Below the pieces are notes generated by a model. That model was not told the origin of the DNA, searched no databases, and saw only the letters and a program-made list of their open reading frames with translations. The position numbers and the translations under genes are program-made. Positions 15,274 to 24,366 of a DNA stretch of 55,636 nt are shown piece after piece (the first letter of the stretch is position 1; each line of letters starts with the position of its first letter). This stretch comes from Planctomycetota bacterium. GTDB lineage: Bacteria; Planctomycetota; MHYJ01; JACQXL01; JACRIJ01. The stretch is taken from NCBI GenBank assembly GCA_016220095.1, contig JACRIJ010000019.1, forward strand, positions 1 to 55,636. The letters are read 5' to 3'.

Positions 15274-16743
15274 ATGTCATACGAAACCGTAATCGGACTT
15301 GAAGTCCACGTACAGTTGAAAACTAATACTAAGATGTTCTGCAACTGTTCCGCCGCGTTCGGCGCGGAACCTAATTCGCAGATATGCCCTGTTTGCACGG
15401 GCCAGCCCGGGGTATTGCCGGTTCTGAACAAAAAGGCCGTGGAATTCGCCTGCCGCACCGCCCTGGCGCTGAATTGCACCGTCAACGGTTTCACCAAATT
15501 TGACAGGAAAAATTACTTCTACCCCGACCTGCCCAAGGCCTACCAGATTTCACAGTATGATAAGCCGTTTGCCGTAAAAGGCTTTCTGCCGGTCGCGGAC
15601 GCCGCGGGCAATGAAAAGAAAATAGGCATTACCCGCGTGCATATGGAAGAAGACGCAGGGAAACTATTGCACCCGGAAATACGCAATGAGGAAAACGGCA
15701 TCCGGCGCGGCGATTTCAGTTTTGTGGATTTAAACAGGAGCGGCGTGCCGCTTCTGGAAATAGTCAGCGAACCGGACATGCGCTCGCCTGAAGAGGCATA
15801 CCAATACCTTACCATGCTCAAGGCCATCCTGCAATATATAGACGTCTCGGATTGCGATATGGAAAAAGGTTCGCTCCGGTGCGACGCGAATATCTCCGTA
15901 AGGCCTGAAGGCGAAACCAAACTCGGCACAAAAAGCGAACTGAAAAACCTGAATTCGTTCAAATTCCTCGCCAAGGCCATCGCGTATGAAGCGCAAAGGC
16001 AGATCGGACAGATTGAAAAAGGCGAAAAGATCAAACAGGAAACGCTCCTCTGGGACCAAAACAAGGAAATAACCGTCCCGATGCGGAGCAAAGAAGAGGC
16101 GCATGATTACAGGTATTTCCCCGAACCCGACCTTGTGCCCGTGGAACCGGCAAAGGAATGGATAGAATCCATAGGCAAAGGCCTGCCGGAATTGCCGCAT
16201 ATCCGCAGGCAAAGGTTTGTATCGCAGTACGGACTGCCCGCCCATGATTCAGCCATACTTACCCAGGAAAAATCCATTGCGGATTATTTTGAAGAAACAC
16301 TGCGGCATTTTGACAGCCCCAAGGCGATATCAAATTGGCTTATAAGCGACGTCTCCAGGGCAATGAACGAACGCAAGGCCGGAATTAACGGACTTAAACT
16401 TACCCCGGACGGGCTTGCGGGCCTCGCGAAACTGTTTGAAACCGGCCAAATAACCTCAAAAGCGGCCAAGGATATTTTGCAAGAAATGCTTGACACGGGA
16501 AAAAAACCTGATATTATAGTAAAGGAAAAAAATCTGGCCCAGATATCAGACAGCTCAGAAATTGAAAAAGTAATACGTCAGGTAATACAGGACAACCCGA
16601 AACCTGCCGAAGATTACAGAAACGGAAAGAAGACCGCCATTCAATCCCTTATAGGCGCAGTAATGAAACAGACTAAAGGCCGGTCTAACCCGAAAATAGT
16701 AACCGAATTGCTTGCGAAACTGCTTGACGAATTAAAACCCTAA
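15274..16743 (+). CDS. gatB: Asp/Glu-tRNA amidotransferase subunit B
   Basis: 489 residues starting at MSYETVIGLEVHVQL, the canonical GatB beginning; GGAAGG lies just upstream of that ATG (15274). Diagnostic segments: CNCSAAFGAEPNSQICPVC (zinc-type cysteines), KNYFYPDLPKAYQISQYD, DLNRSGVPLLEIVSEPD, the DYRYFPEPDLVP block and the C-terminal YqeY-like tail that contacts tRNA. GatB phosphorylates the mischarged aminoacyl-tRNA and transfers ammonia from GatA. It works in a complex with GatA (11123-12562) and GatC, which is not in the window. Confidence 0.97.
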   Translation: MSYETVIGLEVHVQLKTNTKMFCNCSAAFGAEPNSQICPVCTGQPGVLPVLNKKAVEFACRTALALNCTVNGFTKFDRKNYFYPDLPKAYQISQYDKPFAVKGFLPVADAAGNEKKIGITRVHMEEDAGKLLHPEIRNEENGIRRGDFSFVDLNRSGVPLLEIVSEPDMRSPEEAYQYLTMLKAILQYIDVSDCDMEKGSLRCDANISVRPEGETKLGTKSELKNLNSFKFLAKAIAYEAQRQIGQIEKGEKIKQETLLWDQNKEITVPMRSKEEAHDYRYFPEPDLVPVEPAKEWIESIGKGLPELPHIRRQRFVSQYGLPAHDSAILTQEKSIADYFEETLRHFDSPKAISNWLISDVSRAMNERKAGINGLKLTPDGLAGLAKLFETGQITSKAAKDILQEMLDTGKKPDIIVKEKNLAQISDSSEIEKVIRQVIQDNPKPAEDYRNGKKTAIQSLIGAVMKQTKGRSNPKIVTELLAKLLDELKP

Positions 16744-16811
16744 CGGGGATTTGATGGCAACTATACCCCCATCCTTAATCTTTTGCTTGTGTTTATTGGA
16801 GGACTCAGGGC

Positions 16812-17690
16812 ATGGATAACTTTGATCTGGAAAAAGAGCTTCAAAACGTCTCAGAACAGCTGAAACTCCCCGCTATGGACAGCGCGCAAAAAACCGTGCT
16901 TGTCGTGGACGACAATATCCATATAAGGACAATCCTCAGATACCACCTTGAGAAAGAAAATTACAAGGTCATCGAAGCTGGCGACGGCGAAAAGGCCGTC
17001 AATGCCGCAAATGAAAACAAAATTGATATCGTATTGATGGATATAATGATGCCCGTTATGGACGGCTACGAGGCATGCAAACAATTGAAAGTAAATTCCA
17101 AAACGAAAAATATCCCCATCCTTATGCTCACCGCCAAAAGCCAGAAGGAAGACGTGATGGAAGCCCTGCAATCCGGCGCCGATGATTATATCGTCAAACC
17201 GTTCCGCAAGGAAATAGTATTGAAAAAAATCCAGGAGACCCTGGAAAAAAAATCGCCCCAGACCGAACAACAGCAGAAACTTGAAAAAGAAGCGCGCAAC
17301 GCGGCAAGAAAACGCATAATGCTGACCCTGTCATGGGGGCCTGTCAAGGAAGACGGGCTTGACGTCAATTACAGGAGCCGCGTGATTGACATATCGCTCA
17401 AGGGATTGTCTTTTGAATTTGACCGGTGCGAATTCTGCGGCGGATACCAGAAAGGCACGGTGCACTCCGGATGCGTGTTCGCCAAATTCGCCCAGGCGTT
17501 TCCTGATTCCAAACCTCTCTCCATCCTGCTGTCACTTTCGCAGGAAGTAATCCTGGAAATAACAGGCAAGGTGGCGCATGTCTTCAGGCCGCCTAATATG
17601 GAAAAGGAAATTGTGGGAATTGTCTTTGACCAGCTTAATCCACGGAACTCCGCGTATCTCAAGAGATTCCTGTCTGAAGGAAAAGTGTAA
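16812..17690 (+). CDS. response regulator with C-terminal PilZ domain
   Basis: 292 residues, GGAGG about 10 bases upstream. REC domain at 25-145: VVDDN acidic pocket, phospho-acceptor Asp77 in VLMDIMMP, Thr in LMLTAKS and Lys in IVKPF. A charged linker (150-165) leads to a PilZ-like domain with R-rich ARKRIML and DISLKG (the DxSxxG motif), followed by a four-Cys insertion (CEFCGGYQKGTVHSGC). PilZ domains bind cyclic di-GMP, so the protein may join phosphorelay and c-di-GMP signals, perhaps for surface or motility functions. Its cognate kinase is not adjacent. The Cys insertion is unusual for PilZ and could bind metal. Confidence 0.78.
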   Translation: MDNFDLEKELQNVSEQLKLPAMDSAQKTVLVVDDNIHIRTILRYHLEKENYKVIEAGDGEKAVNAANENKIDIVLMDIMMPVMDGYEACKQLKVNSKTKNIPILMLTAKSQKEDVMEALQSGADDYIVKPFRKEIVLKKIQETLEKKSPQTEQQQKLEKEARNAARKRIMLTLSWGPVKEDGLDVNYRSRVIDISLKGLSFEFDRCEFCGGYQKGTVHSGCVFAKFAQAFPDSKPLSILLSLSQEVILEITGKVAHVFRPPNMEKEIVGIVFDQLNPRNSAYLKRFLSEGKV

Positions 17691-17977
17691 TTCCGGGAGC
17701 CGGGCCCCGAAACTCGGACCCCGAACGCCGTCCTCCATTCTTCATTTTTCCTGCTTCATTCTTCGTATATAGCCACGAATGAACACTAATACTCACGAGT
17801 ATCGTCCGGATTCAATGATTTTGTGACTGGATGACTTGATAATTTTCACCATTCGGTTTTTGTCTCACTTCATTGAGTTTACTGAGCTAAGTGCTCAATA
17901 CTGCAACAGGGTAACGATTACGCGTCCGTACGTCAATCACTAAATCACCAGATCACCCAGTCATTAAATCCCATCAA
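17691..17977. repeat. degenerate tracts between REC-PilZ gene and tRNA-Met
   Basis: GGAGCCGGGCCCCGAAACTC-type text (17695-17732), CATTCTTCATTTTTCC tract (17736-17765), a CTCAATACTGCAACAGGGTAA block (17895-17914; related text at 2118-2145), and TCACCAGATCACCCAGTCAT tract (17944-17970) that recurs at 18175-18205 and 38464-38560. No gene. Confidence 0.65.
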
Positions 17978-18049
17978 TACCGGCGGAGGGAATTGAACCC
18001 CCGACCAAGGGCTTATGAGTCCCCTGCTCTACCACTGAGCTACGCCGGC
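17978..18049 (-). tRNA. tRNA with CAT anticodon (Met elongator, possibly Ile2)
   Basis: 72 bases on the minus strand. Acceptor GCCGGCG pairs with CGCCGGT (G-U at the end), D arm GCTC/GAGC, anticodon loop CTCATAA with CAT, T arm GGGGG-TTCAATT-CCCTC, discriminator A, no encoded CCA. The A31-G39 pair at the loop base is a mismatch. CAT can be elongator Met or, after lysidine modification, Ile; sequence alone does not settle it. Confidence 0.9.
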
Positions 18050-18244
18050 ATATATTGAAATCCGAAACATTATAAACGCACTAATGATTTTTTGCAAGAA
18101 AATTTTGTAACTTGATGATTTACCCTTCGGACAGCCTCAGGGCAAACGATTATGCGTCCGCACGTCAATCATCAGATCACCATATCATCCAGTCATTAAA
18201 TCCCAACCGTCCTTCCTTCTTCGTCACAATCCGCTAACCGCTGT

Positions 18245-19207
18245 TCACCGGCCGCTATCCGTAGTCCTGCGTCCGCTTATCGTTATCAACACCACTTCCG
18301 GTTTGCACAAGAATCTTAAAGGCGGCAAAAGCCACCCGCCTTCCACGCCCACACCGCGCGATACGTACAATTTAGTGCCGTCAACGTCATATTCGCCCAT
18401 TTCAAATTCCTTGCCGTATTTTGAAAGCGTTACTATGGCGCCGTAAAAAGGCACGCGCACCTGTCCCCCGTGCGTATGCCCGCATAAATACAAATCCGTT
18501 TTCAACCCTTCAATGTCATAAATCAAATCGGGCTTATGTGTAACAAGAATATTATATTCATTGTCTCTTGCCGCAGTTTTTATTTTTTCAAATGATTTGT
18601 TATGCGGATGGTAATCCATGCCCGATACCGAAACAATATCGCTTTCCCCAAGCCGCACCTTTAATGAACCGGCTAATTCTTTTATCCCGGCATCTTCTGT
18701 CCTGAAAACATTTATATATTTATCCCAGTTGCCGTAAACCCCGTAAATGCCGTTCACGGGTTGCGGCAGGCCGGCAACCATTTCTTTCAATACAGGGAAG
18801 CCTTTTGCGGAGTTCAGGTAATCGCCGCCGAAAAGCATGATATCCGGATTGAAATCCCGGATTATGGCCGGTATTTCTTCTTCGCGGCTTGTTTTGCCCG
18901 AACAATGCATGTCAGTCAGAAAAGCAATCCTGAATACCCTGCCCGCGGCCAATTTGTCCGTATGAATATCCAGACGTGTCACGGACAATTGATAAGGTTC
19001 AATGAAAATAGCCCATATCATGCAAAGAAAAATCACCGTTGCTATGGCATGAAGGCCGATTTTTACGATTTTTATTTTCAGAAATGCGTAAGGCGGCTCT
19101 TTTATGCCGAGCATCGCGAGAAGGTTAAAAACCTCCATGATGAAAATGATTCCAAATATAAAAAAGATTGCCGCCGCAATAAGATAAATTACCATTGTGC
19201 ATTTCAC
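18245..19207 (-). CDS. membrane metallophosphoesterase (YkuE-like)
   Basis: 320 residues as drawn from a GTG; the ATG four codons in (19195) is equally possible and neither has a clear Shine-Dalgarno. Two to three hydrophobic helices in the first 75 residues are followed by a calcineurin-type phosphoesterase domain: FLTDMHCSG (DxH), MLFGGDY (GD), GVYGNWD (GNxD), VTHKPD and YLCGHTHGGQV. The YkuE-like subgroup, including UDP-diacylglucosamine hydrolase relatives, shares this layout. Position suggests a membrane-surface hydrolase in envelope metabolism; substrate unknown. The last residues (RRTTDSGR) are written in intergenic tract sequence. Confidence 0.8.
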   Translation of the reverse strand: MKCTMVIYLIAAAIFFIFGIIFIMEVFNLLAMLGIKEPPYAFLKIKIVKIGLHAIATVIFLCMIWAIFIEPYQLSVTRLDIHTDKLAAGRVFRIAFLTDMHCSGKTSREEEIPAIIRDFNPDIMLFGGDYLNSAKGFPVLKEMVAGLPQPVNGIYGVYGNWDKYINVFRTEDAGIKELAGSLKVRLGESDIVSVSGMDYHPHNKSFEKIKTAARDNEYNILVTHKPDLIYDIEGLKTDLYLCGHTHGGQVRVPFYGAIVTLSKYGKEFEMGEYDVDGTKLYVSRGVGVEGGWLLPPLRFLCKPEVVLITISGRRTTDSGR

Positions 19208-19356
19208 ACGGAAATTGAGACGTAAAATATAAAATACTCTGTCCCCCGCTCGTCGTTCGTCGTCCCTCGCTACTCGCTATCGTAAAAGAGTGACAGGGTG
19301 AAAGAATGATAGAATGTAAACCTGGAAACATTCTGCCATTCTATCATTCTTCCGTT

Positions 19357-19394
19357 CCGTCCTTCATTATTCATTTTTCATACTTCATTTTTCG
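19357..19394. repeat. 38-bp identical tract at the epimerase stop (copy of 38424-38461)
   Basis: The minus-strand sequence here is identical over 38 bases to plus-strand 38424-38461. In the epimerase it reads KMKYEK-stop; in pyrK it is read in another frame as KNEV-stop. Key units are GAAAAATGAAGTATG and AATGAATAATGAAGGACGG. Confidence 0.85.
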
Positions 19395-20330
19395 TATGTA
19401 CCATCCGGCGAACTCCTCTATCCCTTTCTCTATCGGCACCTGCGGCTTATACCCCAACAATCTGCGCGCCTTACCGATATCCGCGCAGGTCAATTCAACG
19501 TCTCCAGGCTGGGCAGGAAATTTTGTTATATGCGCGCGCCTGCCGAGGTTCTTTCCGATTAATTCTATAAGGTACCTCAATTCCACGGTACTTGATTCGC
19601 CGAGATTTATTATTTCGTATCCTATATCGGCCTTTATTGAAGCCGTTATCCCGTTTATTATGTCGGTGTAATAGGTATAATCCCTTTTGGTCGTGCCGTC
19701 CCCGAACATCGGCACGGGTTTGCCTTCGGAAATAAGACGCGTAAACTTATGAATAGCCATATCAGGCCTTTGCCGCGGGCCGTACACCGTAAAAAACCGC
19801 AGGCACACTATTGGCATGTCGTATAATTTATGGTAATTATAGCAATACAGTTCGCCGATGCGTTTTGTCGTACCGTAAGGCGAGACCTGTTTAATATCGG
19901 CATCGTCTTCATTAAACGGGATATTGCCTGAATTGCCGTAAACCGACGATGACGAACCGAAAATGAATTTCTTTACCCCGCTTTTGCGCGACAGTTCCAG
20001 CATATTAAGCGTGCCGTGGCAGTTCACATCCTCGTAAAGCAAGGGATCCTGCAGAGACGGCCGTACGCCTGCCCGTGCGGCAAGATGCACCACAACCTCG
20101 GGATTTTCAGCCGCAAAAATACGCCGGCATTTCGCAAGGTCGCGGATATCCGCCTTATAGGCCTTGACTGCGCCGGTTTTTTTGACGGATTTAAGGTTGT
20201 CTTGCTTGATTTCAGGAGAATAATAATCGTTAAAATCGTCAAGACAGATTACTTTGTGTTTTTCGGCAAGCAGGCGTTCCATAAGATGGGAACCTATGAA
20301 TCCCGCTCCACCTGTTATTAATATATTCAT
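19371..20330 (-). CDS. NAD-dependent nucleotide-sugar epimerase (UDP-glucuronate 4-epimerase-like)
   Basis: 319 residues of the extended SDR family. The NAD-binding GGAGFIGSHL starts at residue 7, the catalytic Ser/Thr region is FGSSSSVYG, and the YxxxK motif is YGTTK. RFFTVYGPRQRPDMAIHKFT and FGDGTTKRDYTYYTDI are typical of UDP-glucuronate and UDP-galacturonate 4-epimerases (LspL/CapI type) that feed capsule or LPS synthesis. The stop codon and last residues (KMKYEK) lie in a repeat tract shared base for base with the end of pyrK. Confidence 0.87.
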   Translation of the reverse strand: MNILITGGAGFIGSHLMERLLAEKHKVICLDDFNDYYSPEIKQDNLKSVKKTGAVKAYKADIRDLAKCRRIFAAENPEVVVHLAARAGVRPSLQDPLLYEDVNCHGTLNMLELSRKSGVKKFIFGSSSSVYGNSGNIPFNEDDADIKQVSPYGTTKRIGELYCYNYHKLYDMPIVCLRFFTVYGPRQRPDMAIHKFTRLISEGKPVPMFGDGTTKRDYTYYTDIINGITASIKADIGYEIINLGESSTVELRYLIELIGKNLGRRAHITKFPAQPGDVELTCADIGKARRLLGYKPQVPIEKGIEEFAGWYIRKMKYEK

Positions 20331-20478
20331 AAAGTGGATTTAAAGATTAGAAGATTCTAACATTTAAATATTGAAAGATTACGAACGACGTAATCTTAGA
20401 ATCTTCCAATCTTGCAATCTTTAAATCTTATAATCGGAATTATACCATCGGTATAAATACAGTCAAGAGATATAAAAC

Positions 20479-20566
20479 CAGGGGGGTAATTGATACCACC
20501 CCTGGATACTTAGGGACTTTTCTTGCAAAAGGACGCGCCGCCAACGGACATCAACGGCGCCCTTTG
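20479..20566 (-). terminator. double hairpin after the Fn3/LVIVD gene
   Basis: Downstream of the stop on the minus strand come GGGCGCCG/CGGCGCGTCC (20566-20529) followed by TTTTGC, then CCAGGGGTGGT/ACCCCCCTGG (20506-20479) followed by TTTTAT. Both lie within 100 bases of the stop and probably end transcription. Confidence 0.65.
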
Positions 20567-20575
20567 AGAATTCAA

Positions 20576-23500
20576 TCATTCTATTATTTTCAAGCCCGCA
20601 TTATAATCTGCCATAAAAGCATAATCACCCGCGACAAACACCCCGCGCGCACTGCCCGCGGTGTCAAGAACGCCTGTAATGGCAAGGTTTGCCGTGTCTG
20701 CAATATTTATTATCAGCAGACCTGCTTCACTGTCCGCAATATAAATATTGCCTGCCGACAAACAAATCCCGATTGCCTCACCGGCAGTGTCAAAACTGCC
20801 CGCCATTACAGGATTCGCCGGGTCTGAAATATCCAGAACCAGCAATCCCTCAACACCACAGGCCACGTACGCGTATTGATTATTTGCACAAATTTCATTT
20901 ATCGCGCCGGCCTTGATATATTCCCCTGCAAAAACAGGAAGCGCCGGATTGGTAATATCTATTGCCAGCATGCCGTAATCTTTGTCCGCGACATACGCGT
21001 AATTCCCCAACACGGCCACTGAATATGCATTGCCAGGCGTATCATAACAACCGGCAATGAACGGCCCGGCCGGATTGGTAATATCTATTACAACTAACCC
21101 GGCATCCCAGTCCGCAACATACGCATAATTCCCGGATACATACGTATTATATGCCCAGCCAGTCGTATCGCAGGAACCCATGAGAACGGGATTGGATTTG
21201 TCCGATACGTCAACTATATACAATCCGAACTCCTGCACTGAAAGATACGCGTATTGCCCCGACACATATACTCCGAGAACCCAGCCGGGAGCGCTGTATG
21301 ACCCTTTCAGCACCGGCAGAGAATAATCCGACACGTCAAATATCTGCAAACCAAAATCCCCGTCCGCTACGTACGCGTAATATTCCGAAACAAAAACATC
21401 GTAAGCCCAGCCAAACGTATCATGCGAACCCACGATTGCCGGACCAACAGGGTCCGTCGTATCCAGTACAACCAATCCCATATTCCAGTCAGCCATGTAA
21501 GTATAATCGCCGGATACGAATACCGCCAAAGACTTTCCAGCCGTATCATATGCACCCGCCAGAACAGGAACAGCCGGATTTGAAACGTTTATTTTATGCA
21601 AACCGCCGTCTTCACCAGCTACATATATATAACTTCCAAACGCATAAATTCCGTGCGCAACCCCGTTAATACCATAAGAACCTGCTAAAACGATATTCGC
21701 AGGGTCTTCCGTATTTAAGACCTGAAGACCGTTTGCTCCGTCTGCTACGTAAACGTATCCGCCCGATACAACAACTCCATAAGCCCAGCCTTCGGTATCA
21801 TAAGAACCCACAACTGACAAAGTCGGCGGATTAGAAACATCTATTATCTGCAGGCCGTCGGAACCGTCTGCAATATAGGCGTAATTCTCAAACACGTACA
21901 CATCTTCCGCCGCGCCTGGCGTATCGCAAAAACCTGCGAATACAGGATTTGAAATATTCATTACGTCGGCCATGCACAGCCCTCCGTCTCCGCTCGCAAT
22001 AAATGCATATCCGTTTGAAACAAAAACACTGCGCGCGCCCCACTGCGTGCTCAAAGAACCAGTCCAAACCGGCATCGCAGGATTGCTTATGTCAAATATC
22101 TGCAAGCCGGCATCGCCGTCCGCTATATACGCGTAATTGCCTTCCACAAAGACATCGTACGCGGTTCCTGCAGTATCTAAAGAGCCAACCAATACCGGTT
22201 CAGCCGGGTCTGATATATTGATTATTTTTAGTCCGGTATTATAATCCGTTACGTATGCGTAATGCCCGGAAACATATAAACCGTTCGCGGCCTTGACCTG
22301 GCTATAATCGCATACCCCTATCATGTATTCCGGCGCCGGAACGTTCTCAGGCTCGGAAGAATCGGATTCTTCATCGGAAATATCCTCCGAAACGTCTGGC
22401 GCGTCCGGAACATCAAGTGCTTCATCCGGCAACGAAAGTGTTACCGTATGCGCAATATTGGAATACCCTGATTCGCCGGCGGAATTATACGCCTTTACCC
22501 TGAAATAATATCCGGTTGACGGTTCAAGTTGAACGCACGCATATACGGAAACATTCGGGTCAGAAGAATATATCTGAAAAAATACAATTCCGTTATTGCT
22601 CATCTCTATCCTGTATCCTTCTTCGTTTGAAAAATTGTCCTGCCACATAAGATTAATGCCGGTTTCCGAAACCGCCACTGCCGAAAGATTTGTCTGGCCC
22701 TCAGGAGCGGCAATGTACGCCTGTCCGGACGCAGGTTCTTCCTCATCGCCGCCGGCAACAGGCCCTTCCGACATCACGGCATCCAGGGATTCTTCGGTAA
22801 CAGCCTCCGTAATATTTGAATATCCTGAATAACCCGAATTATTATGCGCCTTTACCCTGTACGAATAGCCCGTCAAGCCGGCAAGGCCCGTATCTGTAAA
22901 GGTGGATATGCTTGCATAAACAGAACCTATCTCCTCGAAAACGCCCTTGGTGCCGGTTTTGCGTTCAATAATAAAATTTGTCTCAACCTTTGATTTATCC
23001 TGCCATGAAAGAGTCACCTGCGTATCTGTAACATTAACAACTGTGAGGGCGGACGGACTTTTGGGAATCGTTGTTGCGACAACGATATTGGAATACGCCG
23101 ACCAACCCGCGGGATTGAACGCCCTGAGCCTGTAATAATAGGCGGCTTCTTCAAGGCCAGTATCACTGTATGATTCCGTATTCGGCGTCATAACAGCGGC
23201 CTCAGCAAACACGGCTCCACTGCCCGATTTGCGCTCTATGGAAAATCCGGTCTCACCCGTGGAATTGTCATTCCAGATTATGTCTATGCGTCCTTCTGAA
23301 ACGGCAGACGCGGAAAGATTGGCCGGTGCATCCGGAATCATAACGCCGATCATCTGGCCATTGTTGTCATCGTCCGGCTCATTAGTATCCAGCTCGTCCG
23401 AATTGTCTTCCTGCATCGTCTCTGCAAAGGCGATATTGGAATATGCGGAATCGCCTGAAAAATTGAATGCCTTTACCTTGAAAAAACAACAAGTTGATAC

Positions 23501-24112
23501 CGTTAATCCTGTTATATTATACAAAACCGTATTTGATGGCGCTATGTTAATAAGTTTCATGTCAGACTCGTCCTTGCCCATTTCAATTGCAAACCCCTCT
23601 TCAATGCCGGAATTGTCCTGCCATGAAAGAATGATTTGTGAATCCGAAATCGCTGTCGCCGCAAGGCTTGACGGAGGATTCGGGGCCTTGGCTTTGAGTT
23701 CCGGCGCTATGACCTGCATGCTGTTTGAATACGCGGAATCCCCGGAGCTATTGTACGCCTTGACCCTGTAATAATAAATCTTAGACGATACAACCTCCAT
23801 ATCATTATAGGAAACCGTATCTGCCGGAACAACGCTGATTTCAATATATGCGCCGCCCACTCCGGCCTTGCGCTCAATCCTGAATCCGTCTTCGTTTACG
23901 GAATTATCTATCCAACTCAAATATGGCAGGGAAAAATCAGATGTGTAAACCGTCAAACCATAAGGAGCTTCCGGGATAAGCTCCTGATTGTCCGTTTTCC
24001 CAAGACCCGTGTTGCTGTTCAAATCGCCGCCCATTCCACTTCCACAGCCTGTTGCCGATATTATTGCCGCAAGTATAATCGTAATAGCCGCTGAATGATT
24101 TCTCTGGAACAT
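20576..24112 (-). CDS. large lipoprotein: five fibronectin type III domains plus 14 LVIVD beta-propeller repeats
   Basis: 1178 residues. Lipobox ATGC with Cys23 predicts a lipid anchor. Residues about 40-590 hold five Fn3 domains, each with the LSWQDNS...GFxIERK and YYYRVKAYNSSGDSAYSN signatures. After an acidic linker (about 595-625) come 14 repeats of about 42 residues of the LVIVD type (consensus GxYVSGNYAYVADxDxGLQIIDISNPAxPVLxGSxDT), enough for two seven-bladed propellers. It is probably a surface adhesion or substrate-binding protein. AGGAGG is present before the ATG. Its promoter is sigma-54 type (24205-24220) and a sigma-54 activator gene lies immediately upstream. Confidence 0.85.
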   Translation of the reverse strand: MFQRNHSAAITIILAAIISATGCGSGMGGDLNSNTGLGKTDNQELIPEAPYGLTVYTSDFSLPYLSWIDNSVNEDGFRIERKAGVGGAYIEISVVPADTVSYNDMEVVSSKIYYYRVKAYNSSGDSAYSNSMQVIAPELKAKAPNPPSSLAATAISDSQIILSWQDNSGIEEGFAIEMGKDESDMKLINIAPSNTVLYNITGLTVSTCCFFKVKAFNFSGDSAYSNIAFAETMQEDNSDELDTNEPDDDNNGQMIGVMIPDAPANLSASAVSEGRIDIIWNDNSTGETGFSIERKSGSGAVFAEAAVMTPNTESYSDTGLEEAAYYYRLRAFNPAGWSAYSNIVVATTIPKSPSALTVVNVTDTQVTLSWQDKSKVETNFIIERKTGTKGVFEEIGSVYASISTFTDTGLAGLTGYSYRVKAHNNSGYSGYSNITEAVTEESLDAVMSEGPVAGGDEEEPASGQAYIAAPEGQTNLSAVAVSETGINLMWQDNFSNEEGYRIEMSNNGIVFFQIYSSDPNVSVYACVQLEPSTGYYFRVKAYNSAGESGYSNIAHTVTLSLPDEALDVPDAPDVSEDISDEESDSSEPENVPAPEYMIGVCDYSQVKAANGLYVSGHYAYVTDYNTGLKIINISDPAEPVLVGSLDTAGTAYDVFVEGNYAYIADGDAGLQIFDISNPAMPVWTGSLSTQWGARSVFVSNGYAFIASGDGGLCMADVMNISNPVFAGFCDTPGAAEDVYVFENYAYIADGSDGLQIIDVSNPPTLSVVGSYDTEGWAYGVVVSGGYVYVADGANGLQVLNTEDPANIVLAGSYGINGVAHGIYAFGSYIYVAGEDGGLHKINVSNPAVPVLAGAYDTAGKSLAVFVSGDYTYMADWNMGLVVLDTTDPVGPAIVGSHDTFGWAYDVFVSEYYAYVADGDFGLQIFDVSDYSLPVLKGSYSAPGWVLGVYVSGQYAYLSVQEFGLYIVDVSDKSNPVLMGSCDTTGWAYNTYVSGNYAYVADWDAGLVVIDITNPAGPFIAGCYDTPGNAYSVAVLGNYAYVADKDYGMLAIDITNPALPVFAGEYIKAGAINEICANNQYAYVACGVEGLLVLDISDPANPVMAGSFDTAGEAIGICLSAGNIYIADSEAGLLIINIADTANLAITGVLDTAGSARGVFVAGDYAFMADYNAGLKIIE

Positions 24113-24204
24113 AAAGACCTCCTCTTTTTACAGTTTCATGCCCGTATTTTTTATGACAGTTGGTTTTGTTTTTACATTGCTGTCTCTTCATATACGTTAC
24201 AAGA

Positions 24205-24220
24205 AGCAATCTCTATGCCA
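24205..24220 (-). promoter_or_regulatory. sigma-54 promoter of the Fn3/LVIVD lipoprotein gene
   Basis: The minus strand reads TGGCATAGAGATTGCT, matching TGGCAYRNNNNTTGCW at every position with GG and GC 10 bases apart. Predicted start about 24194, leader about 82 bases. The upstream 24221-24366 stretch holds a GGACA...TGTCC dyad (24341-24371) that could bind the adjacent activator. Confidence 0.75.
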
Positions 24221-24366
24221 TAACAGTACCAGACAGAAACAGACATGACGCAGGCCTTGATTTTGTTGAATTTCCGAATTGTATATCAAAATGATAGGAT
24301 AAGCGGCGGGGCTTTAACAAGGTGCTTATATGGGTATTTTACGGGACATGGATGGACGTTTCTGTC

